Shown: positions 7,361-15,197 of the stretch, piece after piece
Position numbering within the stretch: the stretch's first letter is position 1
Layout of the letters: every line of letters begins with the position of its first letter
NCBI GenBank assembly: GCA_945896765.1
Contig: CAMDEL010000001.1
Coordinates: forward strand, 1 to 33,906
Length of the DNA: 33,906 nt
DNA from: Singulisphaera sp. GP187
GTDB lineage: Bacteria; Planctomycetota; Phycisphaerae; Phycisphaerales; SM1A02
Direction: 5' to 3'
The notes under the pieces: model-generated
What the model saw: the letters and a program-made list of their open reading frames with translations, nothing else
Database searches by the model: none
What the model was told of the DNA's origin: nothing
Made by a program: the position numbers and the translations under genes

Positions 7361-7759
7361 ATGTCATTGCAAGATCTAACCGCCGATATGTTGACCCGCA
7401 TCCGTAATGCTGTGTCTATTCGCCGCAAGAACGTGACTTGCCTCAATAACCGCCTCAATCGAGGAGTTTTAGAGGTGTTGCGCGACGAAGGTTTCATTAT
7501 GGGATTCGAAGTGATCCCAGACGGACGCCAAGGACTTCTGCGTGTCCAATTGAAGTATGGACCTCGTGGAGAAACGCTGATCAATCGCATTGATCGCGTT
7601 TCCCATTCAGGATGCCGCGTGTATTGCGGGGCCGAATCAATGCCCCGACTTCTTGAAGGACTTGGGATCACGGTGGTCTCAACAAGCCAAGGCGTGATGA
7701 GTGACCGCAAGGCTCGTGAAATGCGCGTAGGCGGCGAAGTTGTGTGCGCCGTTTCGTAA
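7361..7759 (+). CDS. rpsH: 30S ribosomal protein S8
   Basis: The 132-residue product has the normal length. S8 binds the central domain of 16S rRNA and is the known repressor of the spc operon in Escherichia coli. MSLQDLTADMLTRIRNAVSIRRKNV is the typical start. The C-terminus has VYCGAESMPRLLEGLGITVVSTSQGVMSDRKAREMRVGGEVVCAVS, which fits the STSxGxMTDxxAR pattern. It follows rpsN after 49 bases. The ribosome binding site AAGGA lies about 11 bases ahead. Confidence 0.96.
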   Translation: MSLQDLTADMLTRIRNAVSIRRKNVTCLNNRLNRGVLEVLRDEGFIMGFEVIPDGRQGLLRVQLKYGPRGETLINRIDRVSHSGCRVYCGAESMPRLLEGLGITVVSTSQGVMSDRKAREMRVGGEVVCAVS

Positions 7760-7810
7760 ACGAATACTGATGTAAGCACTCGAAGAATAGAAGAACAGAA
7801 AGAACCACCC

Positions 7811-8374
7811 ATGAGCCGAATCGGAAAACAACTCATTCCCGTCCCAGCCACTGTGAAAATCACAGTCAATGCTGCGACGAAGACTGTCAGCATTCAGGGT
7901 CCGAAAGGGAATAACTCTTTCACCTATCGACCAGAGATGGTCGTTGCATATGACGACAAGACCAAGACTATTTCTTGCACCATTGATGATGTTTCACGAA
8001 TGGAAGAAGGAAATCGTCGCGCATATTGGGGAACAACTCGCGCAGTGATCAACAAGATGGTCAAGGGCGTGTCAGAAGGATTCACCCGCAAGCTTGAAGT
8101 GGTCGGCGTGGGATGGACGTCCAAACTCCAAGGCAAGAAATTGATTCTCTCCGTGGGATATTGCAATCCGATCGAATTGATGCTTCCAGAAGGCGTCGCA
8201 TGCACGATCGACAACAACACAATCATCAATCTCTCTGGCGTCGACGCACAGAAGGTTGGAGCGTTCGCAAGTTTGATTCGCAGTCAACGAAAGCCAGAAC
8301 CATATAACGGTAAAGGCATCAAGTATTCCGATGAAGTCATTCAACGGAAGAAGGGCAAGGCATTCGGCGCCTAA
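7811..8374 (+). CDS. rplF: 50S ribosomal protein L6
   Basis: The 187-residue product is slightly longer than the usual 177-180. L6 lies near the base of the L7/L12 stalk and the factor-binding site. MSRIGKQLIPVPATVKI is diagnostic. Two homologous repeats are visible in outline: residues 1-80, and a second beginning near GFTRKLEVVGVGWTSKLQGKKLILSVGYCNPIELMLPEGV. The end PEPYNGKGIKYSDEVIQRKKGKAFGA matches the family, though with Phe-Gly-Ala at the tip. It lies 51 bases after rpsH and 20 before rplR. Confidence 0.97.
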   Translation: MSRIGKQLIPVPATVKITVNAATKTVSIQGPKGNNSFTYRPEMVVAYDDKTKTISCTIDDVSRMEEGNRRAYWGTTRAVINKMVKGVSEGFTRKLEVVGVGWTSKLQGKKLILSVGYCNPIELMLPEGVACTIDNNTIINLSGVDAQKVGAFASLIRSQRKPEPYNGKGIKYSDEVIQRKKGKAFGA

Positions 8375-8394
8375 GGCGCTCGAAAGGAATTCCA

Positions 8395-8757
8395 ATGGAT
8401 ATTTGCACACAAAAACGAACTCGACGCAGCCGACGACGCAAGGGACTTCGCAAGACCCTTCGTGGAACTCCGATGCGACCACGCTTGGCGGTCTTCCGAT
8501 CACCACGCCACATTTATGTTCAGATCATCGACGATTTGGCTGGGCGCACGCTCGCTGCTGCATCATCGAAGGACAAAGAATTTGCAGGCAAAGTCGGTGG
8601 CAACTCGGACGCGGCAACCGCCGTCGGACGTGCAGTCGCCGAACGCGCGATCAAGGCCGGCGTTGGCCAAGTGGTTTTCGATCGAGGTGGATACCTCTAT
8701 CACGGACGAGTCAAGGCGTTGGCCGAAGCAGCACGCGCAGCAGGACTCAAATTCTAA
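8395..8757 (+). CDS. rplR: 50S ribosomal protein L18
   Basis: The 120-residue product has the normal length. L18 binds 5S rRNA together with L5. An arginine-rich start (KRTRRSRRRKGLRKTLRGT) precedes RPRLAVFRSPRHIYVQIIDDLAGRTLAAASS, and the end VVFDRGGYLYHGRVKALAEAARAAGLKF is nearly the family consensus. AAAGGAA lies ahead of the ATG at 8395. It is in the standard place between rplF and rpsE. Confidence 0.97.
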   Translation: MDICTQKRTRRSRRRKGLRKTLRGTPMRPRLAVFRSPRHIYVQIIDDLAGRTLAAASSKDKEFAGKVGGNSDAATAVGRAVAERAIKAGVGQVVFDRGGYLYHGRVKALAEAARAAGLKF

Positions 8758-8793
8758 ATTAATGCTTTTTATTGAAAGATTCAGAGAACAAAT

Positions 8794-9591
8794 ATGAACG
8801 ATAACTTTGATGACAGTGGCGTAGACGCAACAACAGTGAAGGTGTTCCGAACATCCTCCACCGTGGCAGGTGGTCGACGATTCAGCTTCGGCGCACTCGT
8901 CGTGGTCGGTGATCGACACGGCAAGGTTGCAGTTGGATATGCAAAGAGCAATCAAGTTCCAACGAGTGTTGAGAAAGCCACGCGTGAAGGTCGTCGCAAA
9001 TTAAAGGCTTATCCAATGCAAGGTCGAACGCTTCCGCATTCCGTCGAAGGTCGTTTCGGCGCATCGACGGTTCGTTTGGTTCCAGCAAGTCCTGGTACAG
9101 GCGTCATCGCAGGTGCATCAGTTCGTGCAGTTCTCGACATGCTCGGCGTTCAGGATTGCTTGACGAAAGCGTATGGATCCACGAACGCAAAGAATTTAGT
9201 CAAGGCAACATTCGCTGCACTCGACATGCTCCGAACGCGCGAGCAAGTTGAGAAACTTCGCGGCGTGACCCTTGGAACAACCACAGTCGAAGATGCAATT
9301 GCTCGCGGTGTAGCAGCAATGCCATCACAGCGTTCGGGTGAACGCGCAGCAGCTCCAGTCAACACCGTTGGCGATGAACGCCGACGCGGTGGTGGCGGCG
9401 GCGGCGGTGGTGGTGGCGGTGGAAATCGCTTCGGTGGTGGTGGCGGCGGCGGAGGTGGTGGAGGTCGGCCAAGTGGTGGACGTCCGCGTACCGACGGCGG
9501 CGCAGCGCCAGCTTCAGATTCAGCGCCAGCTTCAGCCCCGGCCCCGGCTTCAGCAGCACCAGAGAGTATTACACCCCCGGTTCAGTCTTGA
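8794..9591 (+). CDS. rpsE: 30S ribosomal protein S5 with poly-glycine tail
   Basis: Residues 1 to about 170 are a normal S5: VKVFRTSSTVAGGRRFSFGALVVVGD, the double-stranded RNA-binding fold, then GTGVIAGASVRAVLDMLGV and YGSTNAKNLVKATF. S5 shapes the mRNA channel and decoding accuracy. The product is 265 residues where 165-175 is usual. The added tail has a glycine tract broken only by NRF (about 199-224), then an arginine/glycine stretch, then an alanine/serine/proline end. The glycine codons are nearly all GGC/GGT. Such RGG-like tails are flexible and may bind RNA; this role is inferred. No rpmD follows. Confidence 0.95.
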   Translation: MNDNFDDSGVDATTVKVFRTSSTVAGGRRFSFGALVVVGDRHGKVAVGYAKSNQVPTSVEKATREGRRKLKAYPMQGRTLPHSVEGRFGASTVRLVPASPGTGVIAGASVRAVLDMLGVQDCLTKAYGSTNAKNLVKATFAALDMLRTREQVEKLRGVTLGTTTVEDAIARGVAAMPSQRSGERAAAPVNTVGDERRRGGGGGGGGGGGGNRFGGGGGGGGGGGRPSGGRPRTDGGAAPASDSAPASAPAPASAAPESITPPVQS

Positions 9592-9624
9592 TTCGCAGTT
9601 CATTTTAGATGAGGAAATAAAGCC

Positions 9625-10269
9625 ATGATGATCCATGATGTCACAAAGGTGGTTGGAAAAGACAAACTTCGTATGCGCGTTGGTCGCGGTGAAGGTAGTG
9701 GCAAGGGCGGCACAAGCGGTCGCGGTCACAACGGTGCGAAGAGTCGTGCAGGTTGGACAAGTCGTCCTGGATATCAGGGTGGATCGACTCCGCTGCTTCG
9801 ACGATTTCCAAAGCGCGGATTTTCCAATTCAGATTTCCGAGTTGATTACCACGTCGTCAATGTTGCGGATCTTGCAAAGCATTTCAAAGCAGGAACAGTT
9901 GTTGATGGCAATGCTCTTGCCTCAGTTGGACTGATTCGCGACACCAAGCTTCCGCTGAAGATCTTGGGTAACGGAGATCTCGCAGTCAAATTGAATGTCA
10001 CAGCTGATCGATTCTCTGGACAAGCAAAGTCCAAGATCGAAGCTGCTGGCGGAACTGCTGTCTTGACCCCTTATGCCGCAAAGGATGCTGCCAAAGCTCA
10101 AGCAGAAGCAGAAGTCGAAGCCACGAAGAAGGCAAATGCTGCCAAGCGTGCTCCAAAGGCAAAGGAAGTTGCAGAACCTGCGGTTCCGGCAGAAGCCAAA
10201 GCAGAAAAGAAGCAAGAGAAGAAAGATAAGCCAGCGAAGAAGCAAGACAAGACCGAAGACAAGAGTTAA
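9625..10269 (+). CDS. rplO: 50S ribosomal protein L15 with lysine-rich tail
   Basis: The first roughly 150 residues match L15, a late assembly protein of the large subunit: RVGRGEGSGKGGTSGRGHNGAKSR with its glycine-rich arm, GGSTPLLRRFPKRGFSN, and a C-terminal fold ending KSKIEAAGGTAVL. Another 60 residues follow, dominated by Lys, Glu, Ala and Gln, giving 214 in total where 145-150 is usual. Two start codons stand side by side (9625 and 9628); GAGGAAA lies ahead of both. It comes directly after rpsE because rpmD (L30) is absent, and 24 bases before secY. Confidence 0.95.
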   Translation: MMIHDVTKVVGKDKLRMRVGRGEGSGKGGTSGRGHNGAKSRAGWTSRPGYQGGSTPLLRRFPKRGFSNSDFRVDYHVVNVADLAKHFKAGTVVDGNALASVGLIRDTKLPLKILGNGDLAVKLNVTADRFSGQAKSKIEAAGGTAVLTPYAAKDAAKAQAEAEVEATKKANAAKRAPKAKEVAEPAVPAEAKAEKKQEKKDKPAKKQDKTEDKS

Positions 10270-10293
10270 GACAAGAACTGATCCCTCAAAATT

Positions 10294-11706
10294 ATGCTCC
10301 AAGCATTTGCAAACATCTTCCGAATTCGCGACCTTCGCAACAAAGTGTTTTTCACTTTGGGCGTCTTGGTCATTTATCGAATTGGTTTTTGGATCCCGCT
10401 GTTGGGAGTCGATCAAACGGAACTTGCCAAGGCTGCATCCCGTGCATCAGTCGATCAGAGTGGATTCGGTCGATTGCTTGAATACGCATCGATCTTCTCT
10501 GGCGGCTCTTTGCAGCAGTCGACGATCTTCGGATTGGGAATTATGCCGTACATCACGGCGAGCATTATCTTTCAGTTGTTGCAGGCGGTCGTTCCATCGC
10601 TGCAAGAACTCAAGAAAGACGGAATGTCTGGACAACAGAAGATCATGGAGTGGACGCGTTACGCAACCGTCGGACTCTGTTTGTTGCAAGGTCTTATGTG
10701 GTTGGGATTCCTCCGCACGCAGAATTTGGTTCAACCTCAATTCCAACTCGGTGGCGGCTTGGTCATCTTCTATGTCTCTGGAATCTCTGCACTCACAGCA
10801 GGAAGTCTCTTCCTTATGTGGTTGGGCGAACAAGTTGACAAGTATGGAATCGGCAACGGTGTTTCGATCATTCTGACCGCGGGAATTCTGTCACGAATGC
10901 CAAGTGCTGCAACTTGGATCGTTAAGAATTTCGATGCAAGTCTTCAAGGCGGCGATGCAAAGATCGGCGTTGTTGGCTTGCTCATTCTGCTCGCAGGCTT
11001 CCTATTCGTTGTTGGCGGCGCGATCATTATCACCGTGGCACAGCGCCGAATTCCAATTCAACAAGCAAAGCACACGCGTGGTCGCAAAGTGTTTGGCGGT
11101 CAACGTCATTACTTGCCTCTTCGAATCAACCACGCTGGTGTGATGCCGATCATCTTTTCAAGCACGCTGATGATGTTCCCAGCATCGGGTTGCGCATGGC
11201 TTGCGTCACGCGCTGCAGCAGCGGATGCATCATCAACTTGGTCCAGCATCACGAGTTTCATTGCACAGAATTTGCAAATCGGGTCATATCCATATGTCGT
11301 GATTGAGATTCTGTTGATCTATTTCTTCTCATACTTTTGGACGACTGTTCAGTTGTCTCCAACAGACATGTCCAAACAACTTCGCGATCACGGGTCTTTC
11401 ATCCCTGGTCTACGACCTGGCCCACGCACTGCCGAATATTTGGAAACCGTCATTTCACGGATCACGTATGTCGGAGCTGGTGCTCTGGCACTCATCGCAA
11501 TCATCCCAACGATCGTCAGCGAACAACTTGGAATTCCATTCTTTGTCGCGCAGTTCCTTGGCGGAACGGGTCTGCTCATCGTGGTCAGCGTTGCATTGGA
11601 TCTTGTCCAACGTATTGAAGCAAACCTATTGATGCGAAACTATTCGGGATTCCTCACGACAGGGACAAACGACTCTGGTCCACGCATTCGATCGGCAAGA
11701 GGTTAA
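10294..11706 (+). CDS. secY: Protein translocase channel subunit SecY
   Basis: The 470-residue product is the channel of the Sec translocon in the inner membrane. It has the expected multispanning pattern of ten hydrophobic helices. Signature stretches include LRNKVFFTLGVLVIYRIGFWIPLLGVD at the start, the plug region near GGSLQQSTIFGLGIMPYITASIIFQLL, and the cytoplasmic loop QRRIPIQQAKH. It is slightly longer than the Escherichia coli protein (443), with a larger periplasmic loop near residues 300-320. The ribosome binding site is weak. It lies between rplO and map, with seven bases to map; adk, common at this place, is absent. Confidence 0.97.
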   Translation: MLQAFANIFRIRDLRNKVFFTLGVLVIYRIGFWIPLLGVDQTELAKAASRASVDQSGFGRLLEYASIFSGGSLQQSTIFGLGIMPYITASIIFQLLQAVVPSLQELKKDGMSGQQKIMEWTRYATVGLCLLQGLMWLGFLRTQNLVQPQFQLGGGLVIFYVSGISALTAGSLFLMWLGEQVDKYGIGNGVSIILTAGILSRMPSAATWIVKNFDASLQGGDAKIGVVGLLILLAGFLFVVGGAIIITVAQRRIPIQQAKHTRGRKVFGGQRHYLPLRINHAGVMPIIFSSTLMMFPASGCAWLASRAAAADASSTWSSITSFIAQNLQIGSYPYVVIEILLIYFFSYFWTTVQLSPTDMSKQLRDHGSFIPGLRPGPRTAEYLETVISRITYVGAGALALIAIIPTIVSEQLGIPFFVAQFLGGTGLLIVVSVALDLVQRIEANLLMRNYSGFLTTGTNDSGPRIRSARG

Positions 11707-11713
11707 ATCAGAA

Positions 11714-12772
11714 ATGGTCACGATCAGAACAACTCCAAGCCGAACAACTCCAAGCGAAGTTCTCACCGACGCCGATACACGGCGTGGTGGAGTTGTTGCA
11801 ACTGTGCGCTTGGGTGAATCGACTGTTGTTCGACGAAGTCACGCAAGCAATGGACCGCAAGTTGGCGGAGGACGTCAAGTCGAACTTCGAACTGCTGTTG
11901 AAATTGAAGCGATTCAAGCTGCAGCGATTGTCGCTCGCGCTGCAGTCGATGCGGCTCTTCGATGCGCGGTCATCGGAGCAACGCCAGCTTCGTTGGCATC
12001 GATTGCATCTGGAATTATCGCTGCAGAACGAGCGGAAAGTTTGGTTCAGAATCTGGCGATCGAATCACGAGTGGCTGGTCATGCTGGTCATGCTGGTCAT
12101 GCTGGTCATGCTGGTCATGCCGCATTCCCCGCGTCTTGCTGCATCGCAGTCAATGATCGATTGATTCACGCTGTTCCATCTGATGAACCTCTCTGTGATG
12201 GTGATGTTGTCACTGTCGATGTCGCTGTTCGATTGGGTGGATGGTGCGCTGATGTTGCTGACTGCGTCGTCATCGGTCGTGGAACGAGCAGATCTCATGC
12301 GATGGTCAGCGGATGTCACGAAATGCTCGAAGTCGCCTTGGCAACGATGGCTCCAGGAGTTCGTTGGTCACAAGTCGCAAAGAAAATGCAAGATGTTGCC
12401 GAAGCTCGAAGCCTTGGCCTCGTCACTGGCTACGCAGGTCATGGAATTGGTCGCGCTCTGCACGAAGCGCCGATCGCGCCATGCGGAATCGAAGCTGGTT
12501 TTGTTGAACGTGGAGATTTCACTCTCTTGCCAGACATGGTGTTGTCGGTCGAGCCAACAGTTGTTTCTCGTCCAGATGGGATTCGCTCGGTTGATGCCGA
12601 CGGATTTGCCATCGGATGCCGGCTTGTTGCTTGCTCTGATGGTTGGACAATGCGAACTGAAAGTGGTGCCGCAGGTTGCTCAGTGGAGCGCACAGTTGTC
12701 ATCACTCGAAGTGGTTGCGAAATTCTGGATGAAATGTTTGATGGATCGCGTAGCTCTATCAATAGGAGTTAA
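11714..12772 (+). CDS. map: Methionine aminopeptidase, type I, with an Ala-Gly-His repeat
   Basis: This metalloenzyme removes the initiator methionine from new proteins. All metal ligands of the family can be found: Asp169, Asp180, His243, Glu280 and Glu325, plus the substrate histidine His152. The product is 352 residues where about 250-290 is usual. It has a 55-residue N-terminal extension of low similarity and, at residues 121-135, five copies of Ala-Gly-His encoded by five perfect 9-base repeats (12075-12119). The repeat stands just before the FPASCCIAVND segment that corresponds to YPKSVCISVNE. It lies between secY and infA and carries the infA ribosome binding site in its last codons. 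Confidence 0.92.
   Translation: MVTIRTTPSRTTPSEVLTDADTRRGGVVATVRLGESTVVRRSHASNGPQVGGGRQVELRTAVEIEAIQAAAIVARAAVDAALRCAVIGATPASLASIASGIIAAERAESLVQNLAIESRVAGHAGHAGHAGHAGHAAFPASCCIAVNDRLIHAVPSDEPLCDGDVVTVDVAVRLGGWCADVADCVVIGRGTSRSHAMVSGCHEMLEVALATMAPGVRWSQVAKKMQDVAEARSLGLVTGYAGHGIGRALHEAPIAPCGIEAGFVERGDFTLLPDMVLSVEPTVVSRPDGIRSVDADGFAIGCRLVACSDGWTMRTESGAAGCSVERTVVITRSGCEILDEMFDGSRSSINRS
12075..12119 (+). repeat. Five perfect 9-base tandem repeats inside map
   Basis: CTGGTCATG is repeated five times without a mismatch, in frame, giving the Ala-Gly-His units. Perfect identity at all codon positions points to a recent slippage expansion rather than protein-level selection. It adds histidines close to the metal site. 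Confidence 0.95.
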
Positions 12773-12781
12773 AAACTATAA

Positions 12782-12997
12782 ATGGCCAAAGAAGAAAAGA
12801 TCACCCTCGAAGCCGAAGTCACTGAAGCATTGCCTGATGCGATGTTTCGAGTCAAACTTCAGAATGGCCATGAAATTCTGGCCTATGTCAGCGGCAAGAT
12901 GAGAAAGTTCTTCATCAGAATTCTTCCAGGCGATCGAGTCACGATTGAAATGAGCCCATACGACATGACCAAGGGCAGAATCACTTTCAGGCAGTAA
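12782..12997 (+). CDS. infA: Translation initiation factor IF-1
   Basis: The 71-residue product is the typical length. IF-1 blocks the A site during initiation. The S1-like OB fold is visible: KITLEAEVTEALPDAMFRVKLQNGHEILAYVSGKMRKFFIRILPGDRVTIEMSPYDMTKGRITFR is essentially the family consensus in separate blocks such as LPDAMFRVKL, SGKMRK and LPGDRV. The AGGAG ribosome binding site overlaps the end of map. It stands before rpmJ, as in most bacteria. Confidence 0.97.
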   Translation: MAKEEKITLEAEVTEALPDAMFRVKLQNGHEILAYVSGKMRKFFIRILPGDRVTIEMSPYDMTKGRITFRQ

Positions 12998-13087
12998 GAC
13001 GAAACAAGAACGAAACAAGATCAAGCACAACAGTAAATTTTCACCCCCAACTCAAACAAAGATTCATCAATATTTACGGAGTTACTT

Positions 13088-13204
13088 ATGAAGGTTAGAA
13101 GCAGTATCAAGCGCAGAACACTCGATTGCCAGATTGTTGTCCGAAAGGGCAAGCGCTTTGTCATAAACAAGAAGAACCCAAGACTGAAGCAACGACAAGG
13201 ATGA
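13088..13204 (+). CDS. rpmJ: 50S ribosomal protein L36, zinc-ligand-poor form
   Basis: A 38-codon gene begins MKVRSSIKRRTLDCQIVVR and ends NPRLKQRQG, which is unmistakable L36. The usual zinc ligands are Cys11, Cys14, Cys27 and His33. Only Cys14 is kept; the others are Thr11, Asn27 and Leu33, so the zinc site is lost. The length is that of the ordinary 38-residue form. CGGAG lies about 11 bases ahead of the ATG. It stands 90 bases after infA and 66 before rpsM, the usual place. Confidence 0.93.
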   Translation: MKVRSSIKRRTLDCQIVVRKGKRFVINKKNPRLKQRQG

Positions 13205-13270
13205 TCCCAAGGATGATTCAAAGCGATGATCCAAAGCTGAATCAAAACTGAAACCACATCGGAGAAAACT

Positions 13271-13648
13271 ATGCCACGTATTGCCGGTATCGACATTCCA
13301 GACAAAAAGAAAATCCTCTTTTCACTCCAGTACATCCACGGTATCGGCCCAAAGGGCGCCGAGAAGATCTTGGAAAAGACTGGCATTGATCCCAATCGCC
13401 GAACGCACACACTTGGCGATCAGGAACTTGCAGCGATCTCGAAGGAGATCGATGATGGTTACATCGTTGAAGGTGCTCTGCGACGTCAAGTTGCGCAGGA
13501 CATTCAACGACTCAAGGACATTCATGCGTATCGCGGAGAGCGACATCGTCGTTCATTGCCATGTCGTGGACAGCGCACTCGTACCAATGCTCGTACTCGC
13601 AAGGGTAAGAAGAAGACCGTCGCTGGTAAGAAGGGCGTAAACGGTTAA
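13271..13648 (+). CDS. rpsM: 30S ribosomal protein S13
   Basis: The 125-residue product has normal length. S13 lies in the head of the small subunit and makes bridges to the large one. MPRIAGIDIPDKKKILFSLQYIHGIG, the helix-two-turn-helix around KILEKTGIDPNRRTHTLGDQELAAI, and the C-terminus RHRRSLPCRGQRTRTNARTRKGKKKTV are all diagnostic. GGAG lies ahead of the ATG at 13271. A leader of 66 bases precedes it, and rpsK follows after 27 bases. Confidence 0.97.
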   Translation: MPRIAGIDIPDKKKILFSLQYIHGIGPKGAEKILEKTGIDPNRRTHTLGDQELAAISKEIDDGYIVEGALRRQVAQDIQRLKDIHAYRGERHRRSLPCRGQRTRTNARTRKGKKKTVAGKKGVNG

Positions 13649-13675
13649 TCCAAAGATTCAACCAGAGAAAAAACT

Positions 13676-14050
13676 ATGTCGAAGAAACCAAAGATTCGTA
13701 AGAACGTTATTAAGGGCATCGTGAATGTGAGCGCTTCGTTCAACAACACGATCGTCACAATTACAGACACCAACGGCGAGACCATTTGCTGGGACTCGGC
13801 TGGAAGTGTTGGATTTAAGGGCGCGCGCAAGAGCACGCCATTTGCTGCGAGTCGTGCAAGCGAGCGAGCGGCGGGGAAGGCCCGTCGTATCGGCATGCGC
13901 GAGGTCGAAGTTCGGGTCCGTGGCGCTGGCCCCGGCCGAGAATCAGCTGTCACCGCTCTTCAAGCCAACGGGCTGAAGGTGCTGACGATTGAAGATCAGA
14001 CACCGCTTCCTTTCAACGGATGCCGATCGCCAAAGAAGCGACGCGTCTAA
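13676..14050 (+). CDS. rpsK: 30S ribosomal protein S11
   Basis: The 124-residue product has normal length. S11 belongs to the platform near the E site. NVIKGIVNVSASFNNTIVTITDTNGETICWDSAGSVGFKGARKSTPFAA and the end TPLPFNGCRSPKKRRV are the family pattern; the Asn-Gly near the end is the site that forms isoaspartate in other bacteria (known of the family). After it comes a structured gap of 124 bases and then rpoA; rpsD is not between them. Confidence 0.97.
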   Translation: MSKKPKIRKNVIKGIVNVSASFNNTIVTITDTNGETICWDSAGSVGFKGARKSTPFAASRASERAAGKARRIGMREVEVRVRGAGPGRESAVTALQANGLKVLTIEDQTPLPFNGCRSPKKRRV

Positions 14051-14062
14051 CATCATCTTTCG

Positions 14063-14128
14063 CCTATTGCCCCAAAGCAGGGCCGCAGAGCAACCCGGCA
14101 GGGTTCTGCGGTTCCGATCGGGGCTAGG
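14063..14128 (+). promoter_or_regulatory. Nested stem-loop leader before rpoA
   Basis: Outer stem: CCTA (14063-14066) with TAGG (14125-14128) and GCCCC (14069-14073) with GGGGC (14120-14124). Inner stem: CCGCAGA-GCA-ACCC (14083-14096) with GGGTTCTGCGG (14101-14111), with a three-base bulge and the loop GGCA. No T-tract follows, so it is probably not a plain terminator. It lies where rpsD is missing and 47 bases before rpoA. Possible roles are an RNA processing site or a protein-binding leader; both are inferred. Confidence 0.5.
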
Positions 14129-14174
14129 CTCGTTCTGTTCGGACTGGATACTGCCGCATTAGGAGATTTGAATC

Positions 14175-15176
14175 ATGCATATTCGATGGAGAGGTCTTGA
14201 ATTACCGGGTCGTGTGACTGCTGATAAAACCAGTATGACCACGACATTTGGCCGTTTTTCCGCTGAGCCTTTTGAGCGCGGATTCGGTACCACCATTGGC
14301 AACAGCCTTCGTCGCATTTTGCTTTCAAGCATCGAAGGTGCGGCGATTACGAAATTGGCAATCGCAGGAATCACCCATGAATTTTCTTCGATCCCAGGAG
14401 TTGTTCAGGATGTCTCTGACATCTTGCTCAATATCAAAGGACTGATCGTGGAGATGGACGGCGATGAAACCAAGAAAGTGCACATTCGAGTGGAAGGCCC
14501 GTGCGATGTCACTGGCGCGTCCATTGAATCAGATGCTTCGGTTCGCATTCTCAATCCAGATCATGTCATTTGCAGAGTGAATGACAAGGTTCGCTTTGAA
14601 GTTGAACTCACGGTCAATCGAGGTCGTGGATATCAACCTGCAAGTGAGCAATACAACACCGAAGAAGATCAGGTCATTGGAGAAATTCCAGTCGACGCAA
14701 TTTTCACGCCAGTTCTACGCGTTCGTTATCGCGTGGAAGACACGCGCGTCGGTCAGCGTATGAATTACGAGCGTCTCGTTCTTGATGTTTGGACCAACGG
14801 CACAGTGACTCCAGAGATGGCAGTCGTTGAAGCAGGCAAGATTCTTCGCAAGCATGTCAATCCATTCGTGCAGTTTGATTCGGCTGGAGATGAAATGGTT
14901 GATCAAGGACTCTCCTCCGATCAAGAAGTTGATAGTGATTTGGATCGCAAACTTTCCATGACTATCGCGGATCTGAATCTTGGTGTGCGCGGTACGAATT
15001 GCCTGCAAACTGCGGGGATTACTACTGTCGGACAACTCGTGCAAAAGACCGAAGCCGATCTGATGGAACTCCGTTCCTTCGGTCGGACTTCATTCACTGA
15101 AATCGAGAGTCGTCTGCAAGAGCTCGGTTTATCGCTCGGTATGCAAGTATCAGAAGGCTCTTCGTCGAAAGCCTGA
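14175..15176 (+). CDS. rpoA: DNA-directed RNA polymerase alpha subunit
   Basis: The 333-residue product has normal length. The N-terminal domain (about 1-235) shows EPFERGFGTTIGNSLRRILLSSIEGAAI, the dimerisation and beta-binding segment. The C-terminal domain (about 265-325) has VRGTNCLQTAGITTVGQLVQKTEADLMELRSFGRTSFTEI, with an arginine in the place of Arg265 of Escherichia coli, which contacts UP elements. An acidic linker lies between. AGGAG precedes the ATG at 14175. It is followed after 21 bases by rplQ. Confidence 0.97.
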   Translation: MHIRWRGLELPGRVTADKTSMTTTFGRFSAEPFERGFGTTIGNSLRRILLSSIEGAAITKLAIAGITHEFSSIPGVVQDVSDILLNIKGLIVEMDGDETKKVHIRVEGPCDVTGASIESDASVRILNPDHVICRVNDKVRFEVELTVNRGRGYQPASEQYNTEEDQVIGEIPVDAIFTPVLRVRYRVEDTRVGQRMNYERLVLDVWTNGTVTPEMAVVEAGKILRKHVNPFVQFDSAGDEMVDQGLSSDQEVDSDLDRKLSMTIADLNLGVRGTNCLQTAGITTVGQLVQKTEADLMELRSFGRTSFTEIESRLQELGLSLGMQVSEGSSSKA

Positions 15177-15197
15177 AATTAGAAGGAGTATTGAAAA

